A DNA stretch of 64,000 nucleotides, taken from contig NKXK01000030.1 of NCBI GenBank assembly GCA_004379165.1, positions 38,180 to 102,179 on the forward strand. Direction: 5' to 3'. The translations under genes and the position numbers were made by a program. Under the pieces are notes generated by a model. The model did not search any database. It was not told where the DNA came from and was given only the letters and a program-made list of their open reading frames with translations. This stretch comes from Rhodocyclaceae bacterium (GTDB taxonomy: Bacteria > Pseudomonadota > Gammaproteobacteria > Burkholderiales > Rhodocyclaceae). Below, piece after piece: positions 28,077 through 37,126 of the stretch (position 1 is its first letter; every line of letters starts with the position of its first letter).

Positions 28077-28502
28077 ATGGGTACCGTTCTCGCCTTCGAC
28101 TTCGGCGAAAAGCGCATTGGCGTCGCCACCGGCGAGACGCTGCTCGCCAGCGCCCATCCGCTGACAGTGATTCATGCTTCATCCAATGACGACCGCTTTG
28201 CCGCTATCGGCAAGCTGGTCGCCGAATGGCAGCCGGAGCAGCTGGTCGTCGGCCGGCCAACACATGCCGACGGCACGCCACACGAAATGACCCGGCTCGC
28301 CGCCAAGTTCGGCGAGCGGCTGCAACGCCGTTTCAACCTGCCGGTGTCCTATGCCGACGAGCGGCTGACCTCGCACGATGCCGAAGCCCGGCTGCGCGAG
28401 ACCGGTCGCAACAGCAAATCCGCCAAGCCGCTGCTCGATGCCGTGGCTGCCCAACTCATCCTGCAAACCTGGTTCGAGACCCCCCATGAGCGCTCCGAAT
28501 AA
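28077..28502 (+). CDS. ruvX: RuvX/YqgF putative Holliday junction resolvase / pre-16S rRNA nuclease
   Basis: A 141-residue RNase H-fold protein. Acidic catalytic residues are visible in LAFDFGEKRIGVATGE (Asp8), VVGRPTHADG, and DERLTSHDAEARL; the final acidic pair is in AKPLLDAVAAQLIL. E. coli YqgF is linked to 16S rRNA 5'-end maturation. Its 3' end overlaps pyrR by 17 bp in another frame. Confidence 0.94.
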   Translation: MGTVLAFDFGEKRIGVATGETLLASAHPLTVIHASSNDDRFAAIGKLVAEWQPEQLVVGRPTHADGTPHEMTRLAAKFGERLQRRFNLPVSYADERLTSHDAEARLRETGRNSKSAKPLLDAVAAQLILQTWFETPHERSE

Positions 28503-29007
28503 CGCCGGTGTCGTCGCCCTCCCCGACGCCGAGGCCCAGTGCCGGCAACTGGCCGACCTGATCCGCCCCCATCTTTCCCTCAATCCGGCACTGGTCGGCA
28601 TTCACAGCGGCGGCGTCTGGATCGCCGGTCGCCTGCGCGCGCTGCTCGGGCTGAGCGAAGAGATCGGCATGATCGACGTTTCCTTCTACCGCGACGACTT
28701 CGCCGAGAAAGGCCTGCATCCGCAGGTGAAGCCGACGGCGATTCCCTTCGACGTCGAAGGCCGGCATCTGATCCTGATCGACGATGTGCTGTACACCGGC
28801 CGCACGACGCGGGCGGCGATCAACGAACTTTTCGACTACGGCCGGCCGGCATCGATTGCGCTGGCGGTGCTCGCCGACCGCGGTGGCCGCGAGTTGCCGG
28901 TGGCGGCCACCTGGAACACCTGGGATGTGACGCTGGTCAATGGGCAGAGCCTGGTGCTGGAACGCAAGAACAACGGCGAACTCGCCTGGAGGCTGGAAAA
29001 TGCATAA
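28486..29007 (+). CDS. pyrR: PyrR-like bifunctional regulator / uracil phosphoribosyltransferase
   Basis: A 173-residue type I phosphoribosyltransferase of the PyrR group. The PRPP-binding loop is [18 protein letters not shown], and [13 protein letters not shown] and VSFYRDDF are further PyrR features. In Gram-positives PyrR attenuates the pyr operon. In proteobacteria its place directly before pyrB suggests a regulatory or salvage role, but no attenuator was found here. It starts inside ruvX and overlaps pyrB by 8 bp. Confidence 0.92.
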   Translation: MSAPNNAGVVALPDAEAQCRQLADLIRPHLSLNPALVGIHSGGVWIAGRLRALLGLSEEIGMIDVSFYRDDFAEKGLHPQVKPTAIPFDVEGRHLILIDDVLYTGRTTRAAINELFDYGRPASIALAVLADRGGRELPVAATWNTWDVTLVNGQSLVLERKNNGELAWRLENA

Positions 29008-29959
29008 CCCGCAGTTGAACAAGGATGGCGAACTGACGCACCTGCTGTCGATCGAGGGCCTGCCCAAGCGCATTCTCGAGCAGATTCTCGATACCGCCGC
29101 GTCCTTCATGGAAGTCTCGGCGCGCGAGGTGAAGAAGGTGCCGCTGCTGCGCGGCAAGAGCGTTTTCAACCTCTTCTTCGAGAACTCGACACGGACCCGC
29201 ACCACCTTCGAGATTGCCGCCAAGCGTCTCAGTGCCGACGTCATCAATCTCGACATCAACAAGTCGTCGGCGAGCAAGGGCGAGACCCTGCTCGACACTA
29301 TCGACAACCTCTGCGCGATGCACGCCAATCTCTTCGTGGTGCGGCATGCGTCGAGCGGCGCGCCTTACCTGATCGCGGAGCACCTGCAGCGAGTCGGCCG
29401 AGACGACATCCATGTCGTCAATGCCGGCGATGGGCGTCATGCTCACCCGACGCAGGGTCTGCTCGACATGTACACCATTCGCCACTACAAGAAGGACTTC
29501 ACGCAACTGCGCGTGGCCATCGTCGGCGACATCCTGCACTCGCGTGTCGCCCGTTCCGACATTCACGCGCTGACCACGCTCGGCGTGCCGGAAGTCCGCG
29601 CCATCGGGCCAGAAACCCTGCTGCCCAAGCACCTCGACAAGCTCGGCGTACATGTCTTCCACGACATGGAAGAAGGCCTGAAGGATTGCGATGTGGTGAT
29701 CATGCTGCGCCTGCAGAACGAGCGCATGACCGGCGCGCTGCTGCCCTCGGCCGGGGAATATTTCCGTCACTACGGTCTGACGCCGCAAAAGCTGGCGCTC
29801 GCCAAGCCGGACGCCATCGTCATGCACCCGGGGCCGATGAACCGCGGCGTGGAAATTCACTCAGCCGTTGCTGACGGCGCGCAGGCCGTGATCCTGCCGC
29901 AGGTCACCTTCGGTATTGCCGTCCGCATGGCGGTGATGAGCATCGTCGCCGGCAACTGA
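29000..29959 (+). CDS. pyrB: Aspartate carbamoyltransferase catalytic chain PyrB
   Basis: A 319-residue enzyme making carbamoyl-aspartate, the committed step of pyrimidine synthesis. The carbamoyl-phosphate site is [18 protein letters not shown], with [12 protein letters not shown] for the Ser/Lys loop. [12 protein letters not shown] and the C-terminal [12 protein letters not shown] are also present. It is slightly longer than the E. coli chain and sits next to an inactive dihydroorotase homologue, like class A ATCases of pseudomonads, where the two form a dodecamer. No pyrI is present. Confidence 0.96.
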   Translation: MHNPQLNKDGELTHLLSIEGLPKRILEQILDTAASFMEVSAREVKKVPLLRGKSVFNLFFENSTRTRTTFEIAAKRLSADVINLDINKSSASKGETLLDTIDNLCAMHANLFVVRHASSGAPYLIAEHLQRVGRDDIHVVNAGDGRHAHPTQGLLDMYTIRHYKKDFTQLRVAIVGDILHSRVARSDIHALTTLGVPEVRAIGPETLLPKHLDKLGVHVFHDMEEGLKDCDVVIMLRLQNERMTGALLPSAGEYFRHYGLTPQKLALAKPDAIVMHPGPMNRGVEIHSAVADGAQAVILPQVTFGIAVRMAVMSIVAGN

Positions 29960-29974
29960 TCAGGAACTGAGAAC

Positions 29975-31234
29975 ATGAGCACAAGCATCGTCATTGAAAA
30001 CGGTCGCCTGATTTGCCCGAAAAACCGCGTTGACCGCAGCAATACCCCGCTTTTCCTCCAGGATGGCAAGATCGCCGGCATCGGTGAGGCGCCGGCCGGC
30101 TTCGTCGCCGAACAGACCCTCGATGCCCGTGGCTGCGTCGTCAGCCCCGGCTTCATCGACCTCGGCGCCCGACTCAATTCCATCGAGGCCGAACTGGCGG
30201 CCGCTGTCGCCGGCGGCGTCACCAGCGTCGTCGTGCCGCCCGATGCTGACCCGCCGCTTGATGAACCCGAACTCGCCGACCGCCTGGTCCATCGCGGCAA
30301 GGAAATCCGCAAGGCACGCGTGCTGCCACTGGGCGCGCTGACACTCGGTCTCAAGGGCGAGCGCTTGGCCGAACTGGCTGGCCTGAAGAAGGCCGGTTGT
30401 GTCGCTTTCTCGCAGGACAACAAACCGCTGGTTGATACTGAGGCCCTGCTGCGGGCCATGGAGTATGCCGCCACCTTCGGCTTTGCCGTTTGGTTGCAAC
30501 CGCAGGATTATTGGCTGTCGCGCAACGGTATCGCGCATGAAGGCGAAGTCGCCAGCCGACTCGGTCTGGCCGGCATTCCGGTCGCCGCCGAAACTATCGC
30601 CATCGGCACCATCATCCAGCTGGTGCGCATCACCGGTTGTCGCGTACACCTAACCCGCCTCTCGTCGGCGGCTGGCGTGGCGCTGGCCGACAAGGCCGCC
30701 GCGGAAGGTCTGCCGATGACTTACGACGTCGGCGTGCACCACCTGTTGCTGACCGACAACGATATCGGTTACTTCAATCCGCATGCCCGCTTCCATCCGC
30801 CGCTGCGCACGCAGAGCGACCGGCAGGCGCTGTCCGATGCCGTCGCCGCCGGCCGCGCCGCGATCTGCTCCGACCACACGCCGGTCGGTGCTGACGATAA
30901 GTTGTTGCCCTTTGGTGAAGCTAAGGCCGGTGCCACCGGGCTCGAAGTCCTGCTGCCGCTGACGCTGAAGTGGGCTGAGGCGGCGGGTGTTTCACTGCCC
31001 GAGGCACTGGCGCGCATTACCAGCACCCCGGCCGGGATTCTCGGACTAGCCGGCGGCTCGCTCGCCACCGGCTGCCCTGCCGATCTCTGCATCTTCGATC
31101 CGCAGGCGGAGTGGCAGCTGACAGCCGAGGCACTGAAGAGCCGCGGCAAGAACTCGCCCTGGCTGGGTTATGTGATGAGCGGCAAGGTGACGACGACGCT
31201 GGTCAGCGGCCGGATCGTCTATCGCGCCAGTTAA
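29975..31234 (+). CDS. Dihydroorotase-like PyrC' (PyrX), probably catalytically inactive
   Basis: A 419-residue amidohydrolase-fold protein 15 bp after pyrB. Active dihydroorotases have a D-x-H-x-H metal site after the GF(I/V)D turn. Here the same place reads PGFIDLGARLNS, with neither His present, while SDHTP near residue 310 is kept. This matches the pseudo-dihydroorotase of Pseudomonas, which is needed to assemble ATCase but has no activity of its own. An active PyrC should be encoded elsewhere. A dispersed-repeat copy covers codons 11-22 (CPKNRVDRSN). Confidence 0.88.
   Translation: MSTSIVIENGRLICPKNRVDRSNTPLFLQDGKIAGIGEAPAGFVAEQTLDARGCVVSPGFIDLGARLNSIEAELAAAVAGGVTSVVVPPDADPPLDEPELADRLVHRGKEIRKARVLPLGALTLGLKGERLAELAGLKKAGCVAFSQDNKPLVDTEALLRAMEYAATFGFAVWLQPQDYWLSRNGIAHEGEVASRLGLAGIPVAAETIAIGTIIQLVRITGCRVHLTRLSSAAGVALADKAAAEGLPMTYDVGVHHLLLTDNDIGYFNPHARFHPPLRTQSDRQALSDAVAAGRAAICSDHTPVGADDKLLPFGEAKAGATGLEVLLPLTLKWAEAAGVSLPEALARITSTPAGILGLAGGSLATGCPADLCIFDPQAEWQLTAEALKSRGKNSPWLGYVMSGKVTTTLVSGRIVYRAS
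30007..30039 (-). repeat. Dispersed repeat (family R33), copy 7, inside pyrC'
   Basis: Minus-strand CTGCGGTCAACGCGG, T run, CGGGCAAATCAGG. It lies near the 5' end of the pseudo-dihydroorotase gene, in frame, and forms a surface-type KNRVDRSN segment. Confidence 0.65.
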
Positions 31235-31242
31235 GCCGTCGC

Positions 31243-31267
31243 TGCCGCCCGGCATCGTCGGGCGGCA
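31243..31267. terminator. GC hairpin between convergent genes
   Basis: A 9-bp stem (TGCCGCCCG at 31243..31251 with its complement at 31259..31267) just after the pyrC' stop. It has no strong T run, so termination efficiency is uncertain. The dispersed repeat follows 1 bp later. Confidence 0.45.
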
Positions 31268-31268
31268 T

Positions 31269-31301
31269 CTGCGGTCAACCTGAAAAACCTTCGAAAATCG
31301 G
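31269..31301 (+). repeat. Dispersed repeat (family R33), copy 8
   Basis: Plus-strand CTGCGGTCAACCTG, A run, CCTTCGAAAATCGG in the convergent gap between pyrC' and the DUF167 gene. Confidence 0.75.
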
Positions 31302-31330
31302 CAGTCGCTTGACTGCCTGCCGGCGGCTGC

Positions 31331-31624
31331 TCAGCCGGCCAGCAACGCGGCCACCGCCTCGGGGGCGGCCCCGCTCACTTCCACGACCTTGTGGCGTGAG
31401 GTCTGGCCACTTTTCAGGATGACGGCGGATTTCGGCAATTGCAGGCGATCCGCTACAAAGCGCAGCAGGGCTTCGTTGGCCTTGCCATCCACCGGTGGCG
31501 CGGCAAGGCGGATTTTCAGCGCCTCGCCGTGCAGCCTGGCGCATTCGGTTTTCTTCGCGCCCGGCTGAATGTGCAGCGTCAGCGTGATGCGTCCATCCGG
31601 CGCGATGCGGTACCAGTCTGCCAA
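31331..31624 (-). CDS. DUF167 (YggU) family protein
   Basis: A 97-residue small basic protein of the YggU/DUF167 family. Hallmarks are LHIQPGAKKTECARLHGE, the core RLAAPPVDGKANEALLRFVAD, and SGQTSRHKVVEV. Function is unknown. It is the last gene of the minus-strand operon yggS-proC-yggT-yggU, 4 bp after yggT. Confidence 0.9.
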   Translation of the reverse strand: MADWYRIAPDGRITLTLHIQPGAKKTECARLHGEALKIRLAAPPVDGKANEALLRFVADRLQLPKSAVILKSGQTSRHKVVEVSGAAPEAVAALLAG

Positions 31625-31628
31625 GAGA

Positions 31629-32162
31629 TCAGACGAACATCAGCACCACCTGCAACAGCAGGATGGCGACCAGCGGCGACAGGTCGACGCCGGAGATGCT
31701 AGGCACGAAGCGGCGGATCGGGTCGAGGATGGGCCTGGAGAGCTGATTGACCAGCGGCGCGACGGGCGAGAAGGGATTGATCCACGAGAGCACCGCCTGC
31801 AGGATCAAGGCGCCGATGACGATGTAGATGGCGAGGCGGATCAGGCCGCGGATCGCCAGCATCAGGATCATCAGCACCATGCCGGCGCTGTCAGCGGTCA
31901 ATTCCATCGGCGACAGCGAGATCACCAGGGCCGACAGCATCAACTGCAGCCACAGCGCCGCGATCAGACTGGCCCAATCGACGCCGCCCATCCCCGGGAC
32001 GATACGCCGCAAGGGCTTGACCGCCCAATTGGTGGTCTTGACGACGAAATCACCGATCTGCCCTGCAAACGACACCCGCGCCATCTGCATCATGAAACGC
32101 AGCAAAAACAGCGTGCAGAAGAAGCTGACCACCGCATTGAGCAGGAAGAATACGGCCTGCAT
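31629..32162 (-). CDS. YggT family membrane protein
   Basis: A 177-residue protein with two copies of the YggT module, each with paired membrane helices and a PIRRF/PLRRIVPxxGGVD-type turn: LRRIVPGMGGVDWASL near residue 60 and PIRRFVPSISGVDLSPL near residue 150. The family is implicated in osmotic shock resistance and in division-related membrane processes. It overlaps proC by 1 bp. Confidence 0.92.
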   Translation of the reverse strand: MQAVFFLLNAVVSFFCTLFLLRFMMQMARVSFAGQIGDFVVKTTNWAVKPLRRIVPGMGGVDWASLIAALWLQLMLSALVISLSPMELTADSAGMVLMILMLAIRGLIRLAIYIVIGALILQAVLSWINPFSPVAPLVNQLSRPILDPIRRFVPSISGVDLSPLVAILLLQVVLMFV

Positions 32163-32974
32163 CAGTCGGCTCCCAGCAGCTTGCCCAACTCCTTGCCTCG
32201 GGCCTCGGCAGCATGGCAGCCGGCGACGATGCCGTACTTGACGCCCTTTTCGGCCATCATCTTCAGTGCGGCTTCGGTGGTGCCGCCTTTGGAGGTGACG
32301 CGCTCGCGCAGTAGCGAAGCCGGTTCGCTCGATTGCGCGGCCAGCGCCGCGGCGCCTTGCACGGTTTCGATGGCCAGCTGGCGTCCTTGCTCCGGCGTGA
32401 AGCCGAATTCGGCAGCGGCTTGTTGCAAAGCCTCGATAAACAGGAAAACGTAGGCCGGGCCACTGCCGGATATGGCGGTGACGGCATCCATGCGGGCTTC
32501 GCTTTCGATCCAGACGGTGCTGCCGACGGCCTTCAGGACACGGTCGGCCAAAGCGCGCTCGTCGGCGCTGACCTCAGGCAGGGCGCAGAGGCCGGTGATG
32601 CCGGCACCGATCAGTGCCGGGGTATTGGGCATGCAGCGGACAATCTTGCGGTGGCCGCCCAGCCAGCGCGACAGCGCGGCCATATCGAGGCCGGCTGCAA
32701 TGCTGACAATGACCGCGTTGCCGAGCTTCTCGGCCAGGGGCGCGACGGCTTCCTTCATCTGTTGCGGTTTGACGGCCAATACCAGCACATCGGGTGAAGC
32801 GGGCGCCGTGGCGGCGCTTTCATGGCAGCGCACGCCGTAGCTGCCGGCCAGCTTCTGGCGGGCCTCGGCGCCCGGGTCGATGACATCGATGCCGCTGGCG
32901 GCAAAACCCTGCTTGAGCATGCCGCCGATGAGGGCGTTGGCCATGTTGCCGCCGCCGAGGAAGAGAATTTTCAT
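32162..32974 (-). CDS. proC: Pyrroline-5-carboxylate reductase ProC
   Basis: A 270-residue NAD(P)H enzyme for the last step of proline synthesis. The Rossmann motif is ILFLGGGNMANALIGGML, and the substrate region holds AISGSGPAYVFLFIEAL and VTSKGGTTEAAL. It overlaps yggS by 4 bp upstream. Residues and length are normal. Confidence 0.96.
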   Translation of the reverse strand: MKILFLGGGNMANALIGGMLKQGFAASGIDVIDPGAEARQKLAGSYGVRCHESAATAPASPDVLVLAVKPQQMKEAVAPLAEKLGNAVIVSIAAGLDMAALSRWLGGHRKIVRCMPNTPALIGAGITGLCALPEVSADERALADRVLKAVGSTVWIESEARMDAVTAISGSGPAYVFLFIEALQQAAAEFGFTPEQGRQLAIETVQGAAALAAQSSEPASLLRERVTSKGGTTEAALKMMAEKGVKYGIVAGCHAAEARGKELGKLLGAD

Positions 32975-33660
32975 GCGTAGTTTCTTTCACCAAATATGGC
33001 TGTGCCGACGCGGACGATGGTCGCGCCTTCGGCAATGGCCGCTTCAAGATCATGGGACATGCCCATCGACAGCGTATCCAGCGGCAGGCCGCCGGCACGG
33101 ATGTCATCGTAAATTGCACGCAGCCGACGGAAGGGGGTGCGTTGTGCCGCCTCGTCGTCCACAGGTTCAGGAATGGCCATCAGGCCGCGCAGGCGCAGGC
33201 CGGGCAGGGATGCGACGGCTCGGCAGAGTGCCGTCGCTTCTTCCGGCTGACAGCCGCTCTTGCTCGCCTCGCCAGAAACATTGACCTGAACGCAGACATT
33301 CAGCGGTGGCAGGTAAGCTGGTCGCTGCGCCGAGAGGCGCTCGGCGACCTTCAGGCGGTTAATCGAATGGACCCAGTCGAAATGTTCAGCGACCGGCCGC
33401 GTCTTGTTACTCTGTAGCGGACCGATGAAATGCCATTCCAGTTTGTGGCCGGCACTGGCGGCAATCTTGTCGACGCCCTCTTGAACGTAGTTTTCCCCGA
33501 AACATCCCTGGCCGGCATCGGCCGCTTCGTAGATGCAGCTCAGCGGCCAGGTCTTGCTGACGGCAAGCAGGCGGACGGTGTCCGGCGAGCGGCCGGCAAG
33601 CTCGGCAGCGCAGGCAATGCGAGCGGTAACGGCTTGCAGGTTGTCAGCGATTGCGCTCAT
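32971..33660 (-). CDS. PLP homeostasis protein YggS/PROSC
   Basis: A 229-residue single-domain PLP-binding protein. Lys36 (LLAVSKTWP) holds PLP. FGENYVQEGVDK, WHFIGPLQSNKTRP and LSMGMSHDLEAAI are the family marks. It has no known catalysis but balances free PLP. The Met at 33660 is used because it fits the family; the frame remains open upstream without similarity. It opens the minus-strand operon and is divergent from pilT. Confidence 0.94.
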   Translation of the reverse strand: MSAIADNLQAVTARIACAAELAGRSPDTVRLLAVSKTWPLSCIYEAADAGQGCFGENYVQEGVDKIAASAGHKLEWHFIGPLQSNKTRPVAEHFDWVHSINRLKVAERLSAQRPAYLPPLNVCVQVNVSGEASKSGCQPEEATALCRAVASLPGLRLRGLMAIPEPVDDEAAQRTPFRRLRAIYDDIRAGGLPLDTLSMGMSHDLEAAIAEGATIVRVGTAIFGERNYA

Positions 33661-33667
33661 AATCCTT

Positions 33668-33695
33668 TTGGAATTTCGGGATTTTTGAGTATACA
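33668..33695 (+). promoter_or_regulatory. Putative promoter of pilT
   Basis: TTGGAA (33668..33673) and TATACA (33690..33695) with a 16-bp spacer, 23 bp before the pilT start. It lies in the 57-bp gap between the divergent genes. Confidence 0.5.
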
Positions 33696-33717
33696 CGCGC
33701 TCCGAGGACGTCATCGA

Positions 33718-34761
33718 ATGGACATTACCGAACTGCTGGCTTTCAGCGTCAAGAACAAGGCTTCCGATTTGCACCTTTCCTCCGGCCTGCCGCCGATGAT
33801 CCGCGTGCATGGCGACGTACGGCGCATCAACCTGCCGGCGATGGAGCACAAGGACGTGCACGGCATGGTGTACGACATCATGAACGATGGCCAGCGCAAG
33901 GAGTACGAAGAAACCCTGGAGTGTGACTTTTCCTTCGAGATCCCCAATCTGGCGCGCTTCCGGGTCAATGCCTTCAACCAGCAGCGCGGTGCCGGTGCCG
34001 TTTTTCGGACCATTCCTACCAAGGTACTGACGCTGGAGGAGTTGAACTGCCCGAAGATCTTCAAGGATATCTCCGAATACCCTCGCGGTATCGTCCTAGT
34101 GACCGGGCCGACCGGCTCGGGCAAGTCGACGACGCTGGCGGCGATGGTCAATCACATCAACGAAAACAATTACGGCCACATCCTGACGGTCGAAGACCCG
34201 ATCGAATTCGTCCATGAGTCGAAAAAATGCCTGATCAACCAGCGTGAAGTCGGCGCGCATACGCTGTCGTTTGCCAACGCCCTGCGCTCGGCGCTGCGTG
34301 AGGATCCGGACGTCGTGCTGGTCGGCGAAATGCGCGATCTGGAAACCATCCGTCTGGCACTGACCGCCGCCGAAACCGGCCACCTTGTCTTCGGTACCCT
34401 GCATACCTCGTCGGCGGCCAAGACCGTCGACCGCGTGGTTGACGTCTTTCCGGCGGCAGAAAAGGAAATGGTCCGTTCGATGCTATCCGAGTCCTTGCGT
34501 GCAGTCATCTCGCAGACACTGCTCAAGACCAAGGAAGGCAACGGCCGCGTGGCGGCGCACGAGATCATGATCGGCACGCCGGCGATCCGTAACCTGATCC
34601 GCGAAAACAAGGTGGCGCAGATGTATTCGGCCATTCAGACCGGCCAGAGTTTGGGCATGCAGACGCTCGACCAGAACCTGCTGGAACTGGTGCGTCGTCA
34701 TGTCGTGTCGAGCAACGAAGCACGCAACAAGGCGGCCAACAAGGACGCCTTCCCGGCCTGA
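33718..34761 (+). CDS. pilT: Type IV pilus retraction ATPase PilT
   Basis: A 347-residue hexameric ATPase that powers pilus disassembly and twitching. Walker A is GPTGSGKSTTLAAM, the Asp box/Walker B region is EDPIEFVHES and LREDPDVVLVGEMRD, and the His box is LVFGTLHTSSAAKT. The C-terminal AIRNLIRENK retraction helix, specific to PilT, is present. It starts MDITELLAFSVKNKASDLHL, as in Pseudomonas. pilU follows after 34 bp. Confidence 0.97.
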   Translation: MDITELLAFSVKNKASDLHLSSGLPPMIRVHGDVRRINLPAMEHKDVHGMVYDIMNDGQRKEYEETLECDFSFEIPNLARFRVNAFNQQRGAGAVFRTIPTKVLTLEELNCPKIFKDISEYPRGIVLVTGPTGSGKSTTLAAMVNHINENNYGHILTVEDPIEFVHESKKCLINQREVGAHTLSFANALRSALREDPDVVLVGEMRDLETIRLALTAAETGHLVFGTLHTSSAAKTVDRVVDVFPAAEKEMVRSMLSESLRAVISQTLLKTKEGNGRVAAHEIMIGTPAIRNLIRENKVAQMYSAIQTGQSLGMQTLDQNLLELVRRHVVSSNEARNKAANKDAFPA

Positions 34762-34795
34762 TCAATCACGACCGGCAATCGAACAAGGGGAACGT

Positions 34796-35932
34796 ATGGA
34801 ACGCGATCAGGCAATGAAATTCATGCACGATCTTCTGCGTCTGATGGCGCAGAAGAAAGGCTCCGACCTGTTCATTACCGCGGGCTTCCCGCCGGCGATC
34901 AAGATCGACGGGAAAATCACCCCGGTATCGAACCAGGTGCTGACGGCCTCACATACCGCCGAGCTGGCGCGTTCGATCATGAACGACCGCCAAGCTGCGG
35001 AGTTCGAATCGACCAAGGAGTGCAATTTCGCCATTTCACCCGCCGGTATCGGCCGATTCCGGGTCAATGCACTAGTTCAGCAGGGGCGCGTCGGCGTTGT
35101 CTGCCGGACAATCAACATGACCATCCCGACGCTGGACGAATTGCAGTTGCCGCCGGTGATCAAGGATCTGGCGATGACCAAGCGCGGCCTGATCATCTTC
35201 GTCGGCGGTACCGGCACCGGTAAGACGACCTCGCTGGCGGCCCTCGTTGATTACCGCAACGAAAATTCCTTCGGTCACATCATCACCATCGAGGATCCGA
35301 TCGAATACGTGCACGAGCACAAGAACTGCATCGTCACGCAGCGCGAAGTGGGCGTCGATACCGATGATTGGGGGCCGGCGCTCAAGAATACGCTGCGTCA
35401 GGCTCCGGATGTCATCCTCATGGGCGAAATCCGTGACCGCGAGACCATGGACTACGCCGTGGCTTTCGCCGAAACCGGTCACCTGGCGCTGGCAACATTG
35501 CACGCAAACAGTGCCAATCAGGCGATTGACCGGGTCATCAACTTCTTCCCCGAAGAGCGGCGTCAGCAACTGCTGATGGACCTGTCGCTTAACCTGCGCG
35601 CCATGGTCTCGCAGCGTCTGCTCCCCAAGAAGGACGGCAAGGGCCGCGTCGCTGCCATCGAGGTCATGCTCAATTCGCCGCTGATTTCCGACCTGATCTT
35701 CAAGGGCGAAGTGCATGAGATCAAGGAGATCATGAAGAAGTCGCGCGAACTCGGCATGCAGACCTTCGACCAGGCCTTGTTCGATCTCTACGAGGCCGGG
35801 CGGATCAGCTATGAGGATGCCTTGCGCAATGCCGACTCGCTTAATGACCTTCGCCTGCAGATCAAGCTGCAAGGCAAGGAATCGAAGGACCGCGACCTGA
35901 CGACCGGTATCGGTCATCTCGACATCGTCTGA
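34796..35932 (+). CDS. pilU: PilT-like accessory retraction ATPase PilU
   Basis: A 378-residue paralogue of PilT with Walker A GGTGTGKTTSLAAL, EDPIEYVHEH, LRQAPDVILMGEIRDRE and LALATLHANSANQ. The longer C terminus (about 25 residues after YEDALRNADSLNDL) is typical of PilU, which boosts PilT-driven retraction force. A GGGGAACGT ribosome site precedes the ATG. Confidence 0.96.
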   Translation: MERDQAMKFMHDLLRLMAQKKGSDLFITAGFPPAIKIDGKITPVSNQVLTASHTAELARSIMNDRQAAEFESTKECNFAISPAGIGRFRVNALVQQGRVGVVCRTINMTIPTLDELQLPPVIKDLAMTKRGLIIFVGGTGTGKTTSLAALVDYRNENSFGHIITIEDPIEYVHEHKNCIVTQREVGVDTDDWGPALKNTLRQAPDVILMGEIRDRETMDYAVAFAETGHLALATLHANSANQAIDRVINFFPEERRQQLLMDLSLNLRAMVSQRLLPKKDGKGRVAAIEVMLNSPLISDLIFKGEVHEIKEIMKKSRELGMQTFDQALFDLYEAGRISYEDALRNADSLNDLRLQIKLQGKESKDRDLTTGIGHLDIV

Positions 35933-35948
35933 CACCTGAAGCCAGCCC

Positions 35949-36651
35949 CTGGAGACCTCTCAAGCGCCGCTTGCTCGCTCCCTTTTGGTCCTGTTTTTGA
36001 CGTTCACCGCAGCCGGTGTTTCGGCAGCTGGTCTCGATACCAGTTCTACTGGCGATGCCTCGGCTGGCGTCAGGTAGGCACTGGCCAAGGGCGCCGATTA
36101 CGCTGTCGCCTCGCTCGGCAAGAGCGGCGGCTTCCTCGGCAACAGCAAGGTCAAGATTCTGCTGCCCTGCAACCTGCAGAAATCCGAATCCGGCCTGCGC
36201 ATGTTCGGCGTCGGTAAGCAGACTGATCAGCTGGTTGAAACGATGAACCACCCGGCCGAGAATGCGGTGGCCGAGGCCAAGCCGATTCTCAGCGATTCGA
36301 TCAAGACGATGTCCGTGCAGGACGCCAAGGGCATCCTCACCAGTGGCGGCTACAGCGTCGCCCAGTATTTCAAGCGTACCTCGACCGAGCAGCTGACAGC
36401 CAAGTTCATGCCCTTCGTCAAGGCCGCCACACGCAAGCTGCAGCTGGCCGAACAGTACAACGCCTTTGCCGGCAAGGCGGCGAGAGCCGGTCTGTCTGGT
36501 CGATGCCAAGGATGCCGACATCGACAGCTATGTGACGCAAAAGGCGATGGACGGCCTGTTCCTGATGATTGCCTAAGAGGAAAAGAAACTGCGCAGCAAC
36601 CCGGTTGCCGCCGGCATCGCACTGCTGAAGAAGGTTTTCGGCGGCCTCTGA
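35949..36651 (+). pseudogene. DUF4197 exported protein, decayed
   Basis: The frame after pilU reads as a DUF4197 protein but is broken at several points. A hydrophobic leader (LLVLFLTFTAAGVSAAGLD) is preceded by CTG where a Met start is expected. A TAG (about 36076) stands between SAGVR and ALAKGADYAV. A long intact stretch follows (SVQDAKGILTSGGYSVAQYF, LAEQYNAFAGKAA). Near 36490 the frame shifts, then VDAKDADIDSYVTQKAMDGL runs on to another stop (TAA after FLMIA), with EEKKLRSNPVAAG beyond it. At least two nonsense changes and one frameshift mean no normal product. A dispersed-repeat copy overlaps the leader. Confidence 0.75.
35980..36012 (-). repeat. Dispersed repeat (family R33), copy 9
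   Basis: Minus-strand CTGCGGTGAACGTC, A run, CAGGACCAAAAGGG, overlapping the leader-peptide codons of the decayed DUF4197 gene. It is the weakest match in its 3' half. Confidence 0.55.
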
Positions 36652-36700
36652 CTCAAGCTGGCGGGCCTTTGGCCGTAGACAGTTTCAAGGAGACTGTCCG

Positions 36701-37018
36701 ATGAAACTGACCCGCCTCGACTCCACCACTGCCCGCCCCTCGGGGGAGGCGGTGGCGCGCGCCCAGGCGTCGGCACCGGAGCGCGTGCGTCGGGTCGAGG
36801 CCATGGAGGGCATTGAGGGCGACCGCCAGCGTTCACTGCGCCAGGAACTGGGGGAAATTGACCCGCGTGCAGTCGGGCCGTTTGCCGGCCAGGCGCAGGT
36901 GATGAGCGATGCCCGAGTGATCGCAGAGCAACTGGCCAGGCTCGACAGCGTCGCCAATCTGGTGCGCGGTAACGCGATTCCTGATTTCGTGCGTGACCAG
37001 GTCGACGCCAAGGCCTAG
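36701..37018 (+). CDS. Hypothetical protein, 105 residues
   Basis: I do not recognise a family. The protein is hydrophilic, rich in Arg, Glu and Ala (about 15 Arg), with no signal peptide or membrane segment. It is predicted mainly helical from residue 18 onwards. The ATG has a good AAGGAG site 8 bp upstream, which supports it as a real gene. It lies between the DUF4197 remnant and rep on the same strand with no clear operon partner. Confidence 0.55.
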   Translation: MKLTRLDSTTARPSGEAVARAQASAPERVRRVEAMEGIEGDRQRSLRQELGEIDPRAVGPFAGQAQVMSDARVIAEQLARLDSVANLVRGNAIPDFVRDQVDAKA

Positions 37019-37126
37019 TGCGGTGGAATAGCCTGATGGCTATAGGGTAGGCGGTAACGCCTGCCGCTTACGGTAAAATTCTCCCCCGCCCATAGCCTGC
37101 CCCGGTTCAGCCGTGGGCCGATTTCG

